Assembly: GCF_010894475.1 (NCBI RefSeq) | Contig: NZ_JAAIYB010000004.1 | Location: 1-53,477, forward strand | DNA: 53,477 bases | Source: Myxococcus vastator | Lineage (GTDB): Bacteria; Myxococcota; Myxococcia; Myxococcales; Myxococcaceae | Direction: 5' to 3' | Shown here: in pieces, positions 45,416 through 53,477 of the stretch | Layout: each line of letters opens with the position of its first letter | Position numbering within the stretch: the first letter of the stretch is position 1 | Position numbers and translations under genes: made by a program | Notes under the pieces: generated by a model | What the model was told of the DNA's origin: nothing | What the model saw: only the letters and a program-made list of their open reading frames with translations | Databases searched by the model: none

Positions 45416-48022
45416 TCAGGCCTTCAGCGCGGACACCAGGTCCCCCGCGGCCAGCCGTGTCACGGACTCCGCGGACGTGTGGAGGAAGCGCAGCGCATAG
45501 CCCTCGCTGCCGGCTGGGAGCGACGGGACGTCCGTCATCCCCGCGAAGAAGGTGGGCGCCGTGCCGGGTATGAAGGCGTGGGTGGTGGCCTCCGCTTCAA
45601 GGCCACGCAGCCTGCGCAGGAAGGCGGCGGTGTCCTCGCCCGGGGCCCGCTTCAGGACGGACACGGAGCCATCCCGGCGTCGGACCTGCACCGTGCGGCT
45701 GCGCGCGGCGGCGTGAAGGCAGGCCAGCTCCCAGAGCGTGGGGCGGGCGCCGGTGCCGAAATAGGCCAGGGTGTCCTTGCCAAGGTGCGCGAGCTCGCCC
45801 CGCGAGCGGCGCACGCTCTGGAAGTCATCCTCGGGAGGAACCTTCACATCCACCCACCGGAGCTGCTTCTCGACGAGGTCGATGACCAGCGGCACTGAAA
45901 TCTGTCCGCTCCCTTGCAGGTCGAAGCGCTGCTCCACCGCGCGCGCATCGAAGTGAGGTCCGCCAGCGCCCTCCCGGACCATGAAGCCCGCGAACGCGTC
46001 CTCCATGCGGTCGAACGAGACGCTGTTGTAGGAGAACACCACCGGGATGGCGTAGCGAACGCCCTGCGCCAGCAGCCGCGGGGCATGGACATCCAGGAAC
46101 TCGGCGCCTCCTAGCGGCAGCGGCCCGGACGTGACATCCCCCGAATGCACCGCGGCGTCGTCCGCCAGCCGCAGGTTCGTGAAGTCACACAGGTCCACCA
46201 ACCACCAATCCTTGTCGTAGAAGGCCACCGACAAGTCCAGGTCCACCCGCGTCCCCTTGGGCTCCGTCCAATGGACGAAGAAGCGCAGCGTCTTCCCTTC
46301 CGGCAGCGGCAGCAGGCTTCCACGAGGAACCGCCACCAACGCCCGGGACGCCGTCTTCTCCGCCAGCGGCACCAGCAGGTCGGCCAGGGCCTCGTCGAGC
46401 ACCGCTTGAGGGAAGGTCGGCAGCGCTTCCGCCCGGCGCAGCAGTTCCCGCTCCAGCGGCGCCACCAACTGGCCAATGGCGTCACCGGGGAGCAAGGGGC
46501 GCCGGTCCTCCATGCCCCAGGCGTGGGTGGCCTCGCCCTTGGGAAAGAACACGCGCCTGGCGAACGGCTTGTGCCGCTGGCGCAGGTGCGCCGCGGCGGT
46601 GAGCAGCAGCGCGGGCGCGGCCCGAGGCAGCACGGCCTCGAGCGCCGCGAGCAGCTCCGGGTCGAGCGCGGCGGAGCCCGACTGGGCCACCGACAGGCGG
46701 CTCACATAATCCAACCGGCGCAGCAGCTCGCCGGGCCGCTGCCGCAGCAGCCGCAGCGCGCCGCGGACATCGCACGCGTCCAGCGCCGCTTCGACGTGCG
46801 AGCCCCAGGAGCGGAAGGAGAGGCGGACGCCTCCGTCGACCTCCAGCCTTTGAAATTCCGCCGGATGCTCGCTGGCCAGCCCCAGCACGGCTGCGCCAAA
46901 CGGCGTCTCCGGCGCCAACACCGTCTCACGCAAGACAGCGAACGCGAGCGCGACCTTCGGATGGCGCTGCCACTCTTCGAAGACATGCAGGAGCTTCGCC
47001 TGGGCCTTCCACAGGCCAGCGTGGCGCCGGAGGTCCTCGGTGAGGTTCAGCACGGAGCAGCCTTCCAGCATCCGCAGGACGGCGCGCCGCACCGGACGCG
47101 GAGGGCTCTTCAGCGGAATCTTGACGGTGAGGTCGGGGTTGCCGCCCGCCCACGCGACGAGCACCCGGAGCACATCCGTGGCGGTCTTCACGTGCGCCGC
47201 GGCGCTGGCCAGCACGTCTCCCGCCGTGGGGGCATCTTGAAGCAGGAGCCCCATGACGTGCGCCAGCGTCTCCTTCACCGGGATGCGCGGTGGGAGCCAC
47301 CCCAGGATGCGCACCCCGAAGGAAGAGACGAGCAGCTTCAGCAACATCACTTCGCCTGGACGCAGCACCGTGGACCGGGACACCAGGCGCCGCAGCACCT
47401 CACTCGCCGTGGCCTCCGGGTCGGTGCCCAGCGACAGCCGCGTCAACCGACCGGCAGTCTGGCCATACACGCTGCCGGCGGCCTTGAGCGCCGTGGGCTT
47501 GAGGAACGGCTCCGACGGTGACAAGCGGCTGTGACAACTGGGACACGCGCTGTAGTCGCTTCCGTCGTAACACCGCTCGCAGACCAGGTGGGCGCACGGC
47601 GACAGCGCATGCACCGTGTCCTGCGCGCCGCAGTGGATGCACGGCTGTTCGGGCGACTGGAACAACCAGCCCAGCATCCGTTGCACGTACAGCCGATGGG
47701 TGTCGTGCGGCACGCTCTCGGGGAAGTTCCGGAACAATGGAACGAAGGGCCGGTTGGCCCCCAGGGCCGCCGCGCAGGTGTCGTAGACGAAGCGGCCGGA
47801 GGCCGCCATGACCTCGGTGGGCAGCGCGAGCAGCGCCTCCCGGAGCGGGCCGTCCAGCGTGTAGCCCACCCCCGCGAGGTCCGCCTCCAGGGCCTCCATG
47901 CCCTGCTCCCGCGCCCGCGGGTCACCGCTGGGCGAGAGTCCGGAGGGGAGGAAGACCCGCCCCGTGGTCCGGAGCAGCAGCGCGGCGGTATCGCCCGTCA
48001 CATCGAGCGAAGGTGCGCCCAT
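45416..48022 (-). CDS. RING-finger protein with C-terminal TerD-like domain (MXAN_6230/SCO0854-type family)
   Basis: 868 aa, with a GGAG site before the ATG. Residues 128-163 form a full C3HC4 RING-type zinc site: Cys128, Cys131, Cys143, His145, Cys148, Cys151, Cys160, Cys163. Then comes a long Leu/Ala/Arg-rich helical region (~180-560). A TerD-like calcium-binding fold lies at about 590-720: RVDLDLSVAFYDKDWWLVDL, HSGDVTSGPLPLGGAEFLDV and VVFSYNSVSFDRMEDAFAGF. RING proteins are rare in bacteria and TerD domains belong to the tellurite/stress Ter network. I recall this domain pair as a family shared by myxobacteria and Streptomyces; its function is unknown. No E2 or ubiquitin-like gene is adjacent. 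Confidence 0.88.
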   Translation of the reverse strand: MGAPSLDVTGDTAALLLRTTGRVFLPSGLSPSGDPRAREQGMEALEADLAGVGYTLDGPLREALLALPTEVMAASGRFVYDTCAAALGANRPFVPLFRNFPESVPHDTHRLYVQRMLGWLFQSPEQPCIHCGAQDTVHALSPCAHLVCERCYDGSDYSACPSCHSRLSPSEPFLKPTALKAAGSVYGQTAGRLTRLSLGTDPEATASEVLRRLVSRSTVLRPGEVMLLKLLVSSFGVRILGWLPPRIPVKETLAHVMGLLLQDAPTAGDVLASAAAHVKTATDVLRVLVAWAGGNPDLTVKIPLKSPPRPVRRAVLRMLEGCSVLNLTEDLRRHAGLWKAQAKLLHVFEEWQRHPKVALAFAVLRETVLAPETPFGAAVLGLASEHPAEFQRLEVDGGVRLSFRSWGSHVEAALDACDVRGALRLLRQRPGELLRRLDYVSRLSVAQSGSAALDPELLAALEAVLPRAAPALLLTAAAHLRQRHKPFARRVFFPKGEATHAWGMEDRRPLLPGDAIGQLVAPLERELLRRAEALPTFPQAVLDEALADLLVPLAEKTASRALVAVPRGSLLPLPEGKTLRFFVHWTEPKGTRVDLDLSVAFYDKDWWLVDLCDFTNLRLADDAAVHSGDVTSGPLPLGGAEFLDVHAPRLLAQGVRYAIPVVFSYNSVSFDRMEDAFAGFMVREGAGGPHFDARAVEQRFDLQGSGQISVPLVIDLVEKQLRWVDVKVPPEDDFQSVRRSRGELAHLGKDTLAYFGTGARPTLWELACLHAAARSRTVQVRRRDGSVSVLKRAPGEDTAAFLRRLRGLEAEATTHAFIPGTAPTFFAGMTDVPSLPAGSEGYALRFLHTSAESVTRLAAGDLVSALKA

Positions 48023-48175
48023 GGTGACTCCAAGCGGGAGGAGAAAACGGGGCGGAGAGCGGATCCGCTACCTCTGGAGTGAGAAGGAAGCAAACCCAGG
48101 GCCGCCCCGTGGGAAACCCTATCAGGGCCCGGAGGGGCGCCGCTATCGCTGAAACATGCGGGGCTCGCGCCGGAG

Positions 48176-48289
48176 ATGGACGCGGACGCCCCACCTACAA
48201 ACTTCCTGGTGCACTTCACCCACGTCCATGAGGAGCGCCAGGCCCGCGTGGACCTGGACCGGGCGGAGCCGTCAGACTGCGAGACATGA
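48176..48289 (+). CDS. Possible 37-aa leader protein upstream of the beta-helix gene
   Basis: An open frame starting MDADAPPTNFLVHFTHVHEE ends in a TGA that overlaps the next ATG as ATGA. Third positions are mostly G/C. The ATG lacks a properly spaced ribosome-binding site and no family is recognised, so the evidence is the overlap and codon pattern only. Confidence 0.3.
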   Translation: MDADAPPTNFLVHFTHVHEERQARVDLDRAEPSDCET

Positions 48290-49953
48290 ACCTCTCGCGA
48301 GCCGCCCTTCTCGTCCTGCTCCAGCCGCTGGCCGTCCAGGCCGCGGAATACCGCGTGGGCCCCGGCCAGCAGTACACCCGCCTGGGTGACGTGCCCTGGG
48401 AGTCACTGGAGCCCGGGGACACCGTCTTCGTCCACGCGCGGCCCACGCCCTACGCGGAGAAGTGGGTCCTGGGCCGCCGGGGCACGGCCGCCGCGCCCAT
48501 CACCGTGCGCGGCGTGAAGGACGCACAGGGCAACCTGCCCGTCATCGTCGGGGAGAACGCCACCACGCGCGCGCAGCTCAACTACTGGGGCGAGGAGCGC
48601 GGCATCCTGAAGATTGGCGGCTCCAACCAGCCCGCGGACACGATGCCCGCGCACCTGGTGGTGGAGCACCTCCACCTGCGCCGGGCGCGCGGCGCCTTCA
48701 CCGGCCGCAACGGCGCCTCCACCTACCTGGACAACGCCGCCGCCATCTTCATCGAGAAGGGCGAGCACATCACCATCCGGGGCTGCGTGCTCGAGGACAG
48801 CGGCAACGGCCTGTTCATCGCCAACCAGGCGTCGAACGTCACCGTCGAGCACAGCCACCTCCTGGGCAACGGCAACTCCGGCAGCATCCTCGAGCACAAC
48901 GCGTACACCGAAGCCCTGGGCATCACCTACCAGTTCAACCGCTTCGGTCCGCTCTGCACTGGCTGCCTGGGCAACAACCTGAAGGACCGCTCGGCGGGCA
49001 GCGTCATCCGGTACAACTGGATTGAGGGCGGCAACCGGCAGCTCGACCTGGTGGACTCGTCCAGCGGCACGCTGCGCGCGGCGCCGTCGTATGCGCGGAC
49101 GTTCGTCTACGGCAACGTCCTGCTGGAGCCCGAGGGCGCGGGCAACCGCCAAATCGTCCACTTCGGTGGCGACTCCGGCACCACGGCCAACTACCGGGGC
49201 ACGCTCTACTTCTTCCACAACACCGTGGTGTCCAGCCGGACGGACCGGACCACGTTGTTGCGGCTGTCGCACCAGGACCAGACGGCGCACGTGACGAACA
49301 ACGTGGTGCTGGTGGCCGCGGCCCAAGGCAACACCCTGTCCCTCACGGACGCGGCGGGCACGCTCCGGCATGGCGGCAACTGGTACAAGCCCGGCTACGT
49401 GAGCACCTTCGGCACGCTCACCGGCGCCGTGGTGGATGCGGGAGGCAATCTCACCGGAGCCGACCCGGGGTTCATCGACCTGGCCGGACAGGACTTCCGC
49501 CTGGCCACCGGCTCCGCCCCGCGGAGTCAGGCGGTGGCGCTCCCCGCGGAGGCCAGCAGCGAACCCGTCACCCGGCAGTACGTGAAGCACACCGCGAGTG
49601 AGCCGCGCGCCCAGGTGAGCCCGGCACACATCGGCGCGTATGGGGATGCCTCCGCGCCGGGAACGGAGACGCCGGACGCGGGCACACCGACTGACGCGGG
49701 CACGGGCACGCCGACCGACGCGGGTACGGGCACGCCGGCCGACGCGGGCACGGGCACGCCGGCCGACGCGGGTACGACGCCCCAGCAGCCGGGTGACGAG
49801 GGCTCGGGAAGCTCGGGCGGCTGCGCGGCCTCTGGAGCCAGCCTCGCGGGCCCACTGGCCTTCGCGCTCCTCGGCGTCCTGGGACGCAGGCGGAAGCGGG
49901 ACGCTCGACGCATCCTTCCCCTGCGCCGAGGAGCCCGTATGCTCAAGGCGTGA
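48286..49953 (+). CDS. Right-handed beta-helix surface protein with MYXO-CTERM-like anchor
   Basis: 555 aa. Signal peptide MNLSRAALLVLLQPLAVQAA. Residues ~25-420 contain parallel beta-helix rungs (HLVVEHLHLRRARG, HITIRGCVLEDSGNGLFIA, NVTVEHSHLLGNGN, GSVIRYNWIEGG), the fold of pectate- or polysaccharide-lyase-like proteins. A Pro/Thr/Asp-Ala-Gly linker with an 8-residue repeat follows. It ends in GGCAASGASLAGPLAFALLG and RRRKR, the MYXO-CTERM pattern. Unusually, 16 more residues follow the Arg cluster. Its stop overlaps the next gene's GTG. Likely surface-attached and acting on a polysaccharide. Confidence 0.82.
   Translation: MNLSRAALLVLLQPLAVQAAEYRVGPGQQYTRLGDVPWESLEPGDTVFVHARPTPYAEKWVLGRRGTAAAPITVRGVKDAQGNLPVIVGENATTRAQLNYWGEERGILKIGGSNQPADTMPAHLVVEHLHLRRARGAFTGRNGASTYLDNAAAIFIEKGEHITIRGCVLEDSGNGLFIANQASNVTVEHSHLLGNGNSGSILEHNAYTEALGITYQFNRFGPLCTGCLGNNLKDRSAGSVIRYNWIEGGNRQLDLVDSSSGTLRAAPSYARTFVYGNVLLEPEGAGNRQIVHFGGDSGTTANYRGTLYFFHNTVVSSRTDRTTLLRLSHQDQTAHVTNNVVLVAAAQGNTLSLTDAAGTLRHGGNWYKPGYVSTFGTLTGAVVDAGGNLTGADPGFIDLAGQDFRLATGSAPRSQAVALPAEASSEPVTRQYVKHTASEPRAQVSPAHIGAYGDASAPGTETPDAGTPTDAGTGTPTDAGTGTPADAGTGTPADAGTTPQQPGDEGSGSSGGCAASGASLAGPLAFALLGVLGRRRKRDARRILPLRRGARMLKA
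49675..49779 (+). repeat. 24-nt tandem coding repeat in the linker
   Basis: An 18-nt first unit and three 24-nt units starting GACGCGGGYACGGGCACGCC (49693, 49717, 49741), plus a partial one, encode D-A-G-T-G-T-P-[TA]. The units are nearly identical, so length variation between strains is likely. Confidence 0.85.
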
Positions 49954-50891
49954 GGTGGATGCGTCAGGCAGGACAAGCGTGGGGCCTGGGTCCCTGGAGG
50001 CAGGAAACCGCCAGCCCCGTCCGGCGGAAACCGAAGGGGCCTTCGCGGGCGAGGCAGCTCCACCGGACCGTCGTGGCCCTGGGTCGCGTCTCCCGCGCCT
50101 TCGAGTTTCCCCGCACGATTCTGCACGTCGCGAAGTCCCCGAGTGGCCCCATCATCGTCAGTGAGGATGACGAGGGCCGCCGCTACCTCCAGTTCGGGTG
50201 GATTGGCGCCTTCCAGAGCGCGGTGTGGCCGGGCTTCCCCCTGCGCCTGGAGCTGGACTACACGCGAGCCGTCGCGGCGACGCTGGTCTTCGTGCCGGAG
50301 CCCTCGCGCATTCTCGTCGTGGGACTGGGAGGTGGCGCCATCCCCACATTCCTCCGCGCGGTGCTCCCGCACGCGCACATCGACGCGGTGGAAATCCAGC
50401 CCCAGGTGCTGGACATGGCCCGGCGCTACTTCGACTTCCACGAAGACGAGGCCTTGCACGCCCATCTCACGGACGGACGGCGTTTCATCGAAGCACCCGG
50501 GGCGCCGTATGACGTCATCATCCTGGATGCCTACGGCGCGCGCACCATCCCTCCGACGATGGCGACGCGGGAGTTCATGCAAGCCACACAGGCAAGGCTG
50601 ACGCCGGACGGGGTGGTGGTGGGCAACGTGCTCCGGAAGACAGGCAGGCCCGGCTCGCTGATGGACCCACTGTGGAAAGCCAGCTTCCCCCAGCTCTATG
50701 CCTTCGACGTGAAGACGTCGGACAACCGCATCCTCGTGGGGCTGCCCCACGCGCGCAGGCCCCTCCGGGCGGAGCTGCTGGCACGCGCCGGGCGGCTCGC
50801 ACGCGAGTGGGGCGTACCCTTCAACCTCCGCGCGCGAGTGGCCCGGCGTGTGAGCCAAGGCCTCTCCCGGAAGACAGTCAATACGCGATAG
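49950..50891 (+). CDS. Spermidine-synthase-like (PABS) methyltransferase-fold protein
   Basis: 313 aa from GTG 49950, overlapping the previous stop. It has no export signal; the basic N-terminus of ~60 residues is followed by the PABS fold. Motif I is ILVVGLGGGAIPTFL, motif II DAVEIQPQVLDMARRYF, then TDGRRFIEAPGAPYDVIILD with Asp at the aminopropyl/methyl-transfer site, and AYGARTIPP. Family members transfer an aminopropyl group from decarboxylated SAM, but stand-alone homologues of this type often have other or unknown substrates. Confidence 0.82.
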   Translation: MRWMRQAGQAWGLGPWRQETASPVRRKPKGPSRARQLHRTVVALGRVSRAFEFPRTILHVAKSPSGPIIVSEDDEGRRYLQFGWIGAFQSAVWPGFPLRLELDYTRAVAATLVFVPEPSRILVVGLGGGAIPTFLRAVLPHAHIDAVEIQPQVLDMARRYFDFHEDEALHAHLTDGRRFIEAPGAPYDVIILDAYGARTIPPTMATREFMQATQARLTPDGVVVGNVLRKTGRPGSLMDPLWKASFPQLYAFDVKTSDNRILVGLPHARRPLRAELLARAGRLAREWGVPFNLRARVARRVSQGLSRKTVNTR

Positions 50892-50926
50892 TCTTTACAG
50901 ACAGTCCCATAGCACCATCAGTCAAT

Positions 50927-51403
50927 CTACTGACCCGCACCGTCATACGCGCGCTGCAATCCCTGGATGTCAAGCTTCACCATGCCCAGCATGGCTTCCA
51001 TGACCCTGCGCGCCTTCTCCGGGTCCTTGTCACTCAGCATCTTCCCCAGCACGGACGGGACGATTTGCCAGGACAGCCCGAAGCGGTCCTTGAGCCAGCC
51101 ACACTGCTGCGTCTGCCCTCCGCCCTCCAGGAGCTTCGACCACAGCTCATCCACCTCTTCCTGCGTCTGACAGTCCACGAACAGGGAGATGGCCTCCGTG
51201 AACTTGAACTGAGGCCCCCCGTTCAAGGCCATGAACTGCTGCCCATGCAACTGGAAGGTGCCGGAGACGACGGGCGCGGCGTCCGAGTTCCCGGCCCGGT
51301 TGAGGCTGAGAATCTTCGAGTCCCTCTTGAAGACAGACACGTAGAACTTCATGGCTTCTTCCGCGTTGCCATCGAACCACAGGAAGGGCGTGATCTTCTG
51401 CAT
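50927..51403 (-). CDS. VOC-family (PhnB-like) protein
   Basis: 158 aa with an AGAGGAGAAAG site. [20 protein letters not shown] and [11 protein letters not shown] open the fold. [20 protein letters not shown] and [20 protein letters not shown] follow, and [20 protein letters not shown] closes it. This is the PhnB/3-demethylubiquinone-type glyoxalase fold, whose members here are usually of unknown substrate. It is 34 nt after tetR on the same strand, so it is probably the regulator's target. Confidence 0.9.
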   Translation of the reverse strand: MQKITPFLWFDGNAEEAMKFYVSVFKRDSKILSLNRAGNSDAAPVVSGTFQLHGQQFMALNGGPQFKFTEAISLFVDCQTQEEVDELWSKLLEGGGQTQQCGWLKDRFGLSWQIVPSVLGKMLSDKDPEKARRVMEAMLGMVKLDIQGLQRAYDGAGQ

Positions 51404-51437
51404 GGTGCTTTCTCCTCTGTTCAGGAAGCGCCTGGCG

Positions 51438-52094
51438 TCAGGCGCGCTTGGGGTGCTTGGACTTTGATTTACCCAGGGGCTCGAAGAGCCCATCCAGGTA
51501 CGCGCGCATCTGGCGCAGGTTCTCGATGACCATCTCAGGCCGCTGCCGCGTCTTGCCCACCAGCATCGAGCCCTGCCAGGTGCTGTAGAGCATCCAGGCC
51601 ACGGCGTCGGAGTCGAAGCCCACCCGCGGCGGGTGCAGCCGCTTCGCCTCCGTGAGCAACCCCGCCACCGCGCCGACCCAGGCCTCCATGTGGCCTTCAC
51701 CCGCCTGGCGCACGGTGGCGTTGGACAGCGCCAGCTCCTGGGACAGCATGCCCACCATGCACGTGAGCAGCTCACCGTGCTGGCGGGCCAGGTCGCTCAT
51801 GACGTCCAGCAGCCGGTGCAGCTTCTCCAGCGGGCCCACGTCGGGCGCGTCCCAGGCCACGGCGTACAGCCCCATGCCCAGCTCCGCGAAGGCGGCCATC
51901 GCGGCGAGGCCAAGCGCCTCCTTCGACTCGAAGTGATGGAAGAAGCTGCCCTTGGTCAGCCCAGCCTCGGCGCAAATCTGATCCACCGTCGTCGCCGCGA
52001 ACCCCTGACGCATCATCAGAAGGGTCGCGGCCGCGATGAGCTGACGCCGCGTCTCGGGGGCGTCGCGCCTTCGTCGGGGTGGTCGCTCGTTCAT
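51438..52094 (-). CDS. TetR-family transcriptional regulator
   Basis: 218 aa from ATG 52094; an upstream in-frame ATG (52136) would read through the operator. The DNA-binding domain is [20 protein letters not shown] followed by [20 protein letters not shown] (recognition helix). The C-terminal ligand domain resembles the TetR_C_33/AcrR-like group ([20 protein letters not shown]). It likely represses itself and the VOC gene through the palindrome at its start codon, with a small molecule as inducer. Confidence 0.9.
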   Translation of the reverse strand: MNERPPRRRRDAPETRRQLIAAATLLMMRQGFAATTVDQICAEAGLTKGSFFHHFESKEALGLAAMAAFAELGMGLYAVAWDAPDVGPLEKLHRLLDVMSDLARQHGELLTCMVGMLSQELALSNATVRQAGEGHMEAWVGAVAGLLTEAKRLHPPRVGFDSDAVAWMLYSTWQGSMLVGKTRQRPEMVIENLRQMRAYLDGLFEPLGKSKSKHPKRA

Positions 52095-52111
52095 ACAGAC
52101 TGGTTGGTATG
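52092..52111 (-). promoter_or_regulatory. Putative TetR operator over the tetR start
   Basis: CATACAGACTGGTTGGTATG is a 20-nt imperfect palindrome (7 of 10 half-site positions pair), of the ATACNNAC-GTNNGTAT kind bound by many TetR proteins. It covers the start codon and ribosome-binding region. Confidence 0.6.
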
Positions 52112-52337
52112 TAGCGAAGCCGCCCCAACCCGTCAAGCCACTGGGTGATACACCTGCGCGCGACAGGCGGAACGGAAGCTTCCAGCGTCGCAGGCCTGAA
52201 AATCACACGACACGCCCCTGAGACACGGTCGGCGTTGCCCATCCGAGCACGCAGCGGATAATCCGTTGAAAATGACTCACAGCGTCGGGGGCACGGCACG
52301 CGCCGTCCCGCCGCTCCTTTCGAACCGGAGTTCCTGG

Positions 52338-53477
52338 ATGCAGTCACATCGCGCGGTCTGGAGCAGGCGCCTGATACTCGTGGGGAGCGTCATCCTCCTG
52401 TCATGCGGGAAGGAGGGGTTGACGCCGCCCGGTGAGGACGCACTGGCCGCCGCACGAGGCCAGGCCCTGGCCCAGTGGAAGCAGGCCCCGTCCGCCACCA
52501 CCGCCCTGGCGCTGGCGCAGGCCTCCTTCCCCGACCTCGGAACGCTCCCAGCGCCCGCGGCGCCCTCGGCCCGGCAGCTCGAGGCCCGGCTCGCGAATGA
52601 CGGCGCGCTGACGCTGACCACGCGCGGCCTGAGCTTCCATGTCCGCCCGGCCGCCGCCGCCGCGGGCGCGCTCCACCGTGAGCGCTTCGCCGCGTTCCAC
52701 GGCGAGCGGCACCTCTGGTGGCCCGTGGGGAGCACCCAGACCACCGCCGAGGGCTGGCTCACCTCGCGGATCGAGGAGGCCTGGATTCTGGACGCGCTGC
52801 CGGAGGCACGCGACGGCAAGCCGACGCACCGCGCCGAGTACACCGTCACGTTGCCGCCCTCCGTCCGGCGCATCCAGGACACGGGCGACTCCCTCCAGTT
52901 CCTCGATGAAGGCGCGCGCCCCGTGCTCCGCTTCCATCCCGCCGTGGTGCGCGACGCCAACGGCCAGTCCCGCGCTGGCAGCACGCGGCTCGCGGGGGGA
53001 CGCATGAATCCACACACCCGGCTGTTCGACGTGGACGGCGCGCAGGTGCGCATCACGACCGAGGTCTCCCTCGCCGGGCTCACCGCGCCGCTCGTCGTCG
53101 ACCCGGGCTGGTCCTCCACCGCCACCATGGCGACCGCCCGCGCGCAGCACACCGGCCTCCTGCTTGGCACCGGGGAGCTGCTGGTCGTCGGCGGCGTCAA
53201 CCGCACGGGCTTCGTGACTTCGTCCGAACGCTACGACCCCGACACCGACACCTGGAGCGCGGCGGCCGCCGCCGGAATTACAGGCAACGTCACCATTTCC
53301 GCGCGCCTCTCCGATGGAAGGGCACTCGTGATGACGGACGGCTCCACGTCGGGGCGCCTCTACGACCCCGCGACGGACACCTGGTCGGCCACGGGCCCCA
53401 TGGCCGCGCAGATGGGCTACCTGCCCGGCACGCTGTGGATTCTGGTGGGCGCGGTGCTGGCGGGCGCGGTGCAGGAC
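52338..53477 (+). CDS. Kelch-repeat lipoprotein, runs off the right edge
   Basis: At least 380 codons remain open to the edge. A GGAG site is 9-10 nt upstream of the ATG. A lipoprotein signal precedes the acylated Cys (MQSHRAVWSRRLILVGSVIL then LSC). The first ~250 residues are a myxobacterial extracellular leader region ending in LTAPLVVDPGWSSTATM. Kelch blades follow: ARAQHTGLLLGTGELLVVGG, SSERYDPDTDTWSAAAAAG, then GRLYDPATDTWSATGPMA. From about codon 353 the sequence stops being Kelch and reads as CstA, so the true C-terminus is doubtful. Function unknown; probably cell-surface. Confidence 0.8.
   Translation, partial: MQSHRAVWSRRLILVGSVILLSCGKEGLTPPGEDALAAARGQALAQWKQAPSATTALALAQASFPDLGTLPAPAAPSARQLEARLANDGALTLTTRGLSFHVRPAAAAAGALHRERFAAFHGERHLWWPVGSTQTTAEGWLTSRIEEAWILDALPEARDGKPTHRAEYTVTLPPSVRRIQDTGDSLQFLDEGARPVLRFHPAVVRDANGQSRAGSTRLAGGRMNPHTRLFDVDGAQVRITTEVSLAGLTAPLVVDPGWSSTATMATARAQHTGLLLGTGELLVVGGVNRTGFVTSSERYDPDTDTWSAAAAAGITGNVTISARLSDGRALVMTDGSTSGRLYDPATDTWSATGPMAAQMGYLPGTLWILVGAVLAGAVQD
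53394..53477 (+). other. CstA-like segment joined in frame to the Kelch gene
   Basis: The last ~28 codons read GPMAAQMGYLPGTLW and ILVGAVLAGAVQD, a close match to the core of carbon starvation protein CstA (LAAQMGYLPG.LW then GVVLAGAVQDF). They are unlike any Kelch blade. The join coincides with a short shared GCCGCGCAG stretch. A chimeric assembly or a true recombination is possible. Confidence 0.7.

Noticed and set aside
46145-47521. Plus-strand frame of ~450 codons opposite the RING-TerD gene
   Set aside because: Gln/Arg-rich shadow without a ribosome-binding site. The RING and TerD motifs on the other strand are decisive.
49675-49779. Possible CRISPR-like repeats
   Set aside because: Units are directly adjacent with no spacers, keep the reading frame and encode a Thr/Gly/Pro linker.

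Overview
The window is about 53 kb of very GC-rich DNA whose codon third positions are almost all G or C. It looks like a chromosomal segment of a Myxococcus/Corallococcus-type myxobacterium. Evidence: many lipoproteins, MYXO-CTERM-like C-terminal anchors, Cys-rich secreted proteins, an RpoH-group sigma factor resembling M. xanthus SigC, a RING-finger protein of the family I recall as MXAN_6230/SCO0854, MxcH/MxcI-like iron proteins, and a lipoprotein AHH-nuclease toxin with an imm11-type neighbour. I see no rRNA, tRNA, CRISPR array, insertion sequence or phage genes.

Layout. 1-4743 (minus): the 5' part of a repeat-containing protein, then an overlapping operon of a PIG-L deacetylase, an unlisted 59-aa one-helix protein and a sodium/solute symporter. 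4850-8438 (plus): a three-gene bacillithiol operon, bshC-bshB1-bshA, each pair overlapping by 4 nt. 8461-12858: a DUF2911 protein, an AAA ATPase with an Arg in Walker A, and an AraC regulator divergent from an internally deleted ABM monooxygenase and an SDR. 13104-16796: small lipoproteins, then the AHH toxin and its putative immunity protein. 16807-19532: an alpha/beta hydrolase, a DUF1360-like membrane protein, and the sigma factor behind a sigma-54-like promoter. 19606-22370: a lipoprotein chitinase and laminarinase-type glucanase operon. 22512-27679: an AlkZ-like winged-helix protein, an ArsR regulator, and an overlapping trio of exported proteins (PLA2-like, YwqK/MORN-like, trypsin-like). 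27730-31473: ileS with a large insertion. 31763-37682: a TonB receptor convergent with a four-gene operon that has a Fur-box-like palindrome. 37861-43248: an SDR/AraC pair, a RegB/RegA-type two-component system, a c-type cytochrome and a His-containing membrane protein. 43250-45237: a small cytosolic protein, a PD40-type protein and an M23 endopeptidase. 45416-48022: the RING plus TerD-like protein. 48286-52094: a beta-helix surface protein, a spermidine-synthase-like protein, and a TetR/VOC pair. 52338-53477: a Kelch-type lipoprotein whose last ~28 codons read as CstA.

How the genes fit together. Much of the window is predatory or social equipment: chitinase and beta-glucanase for fungal or yeast walls, M23 and trypsin-like enzymes for prey, and a toxin lipoprotein of the type exchanged between kin. 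Around these sit redox and iron functions (bacillithiol, RegBA, cytochrome, Mxc-like uptake) and a developmental or stress sigma factor. Several genes too short or too clipped for routine calling are included: the 59-aa symporter partner, the 87-aa membrane protein of the iron operon, a coding-like tail behind the RING gene, and the right-edge Kelch gene. The Kelch/CstA join may be an assembly chimera, and the right edge should be treated with caution.
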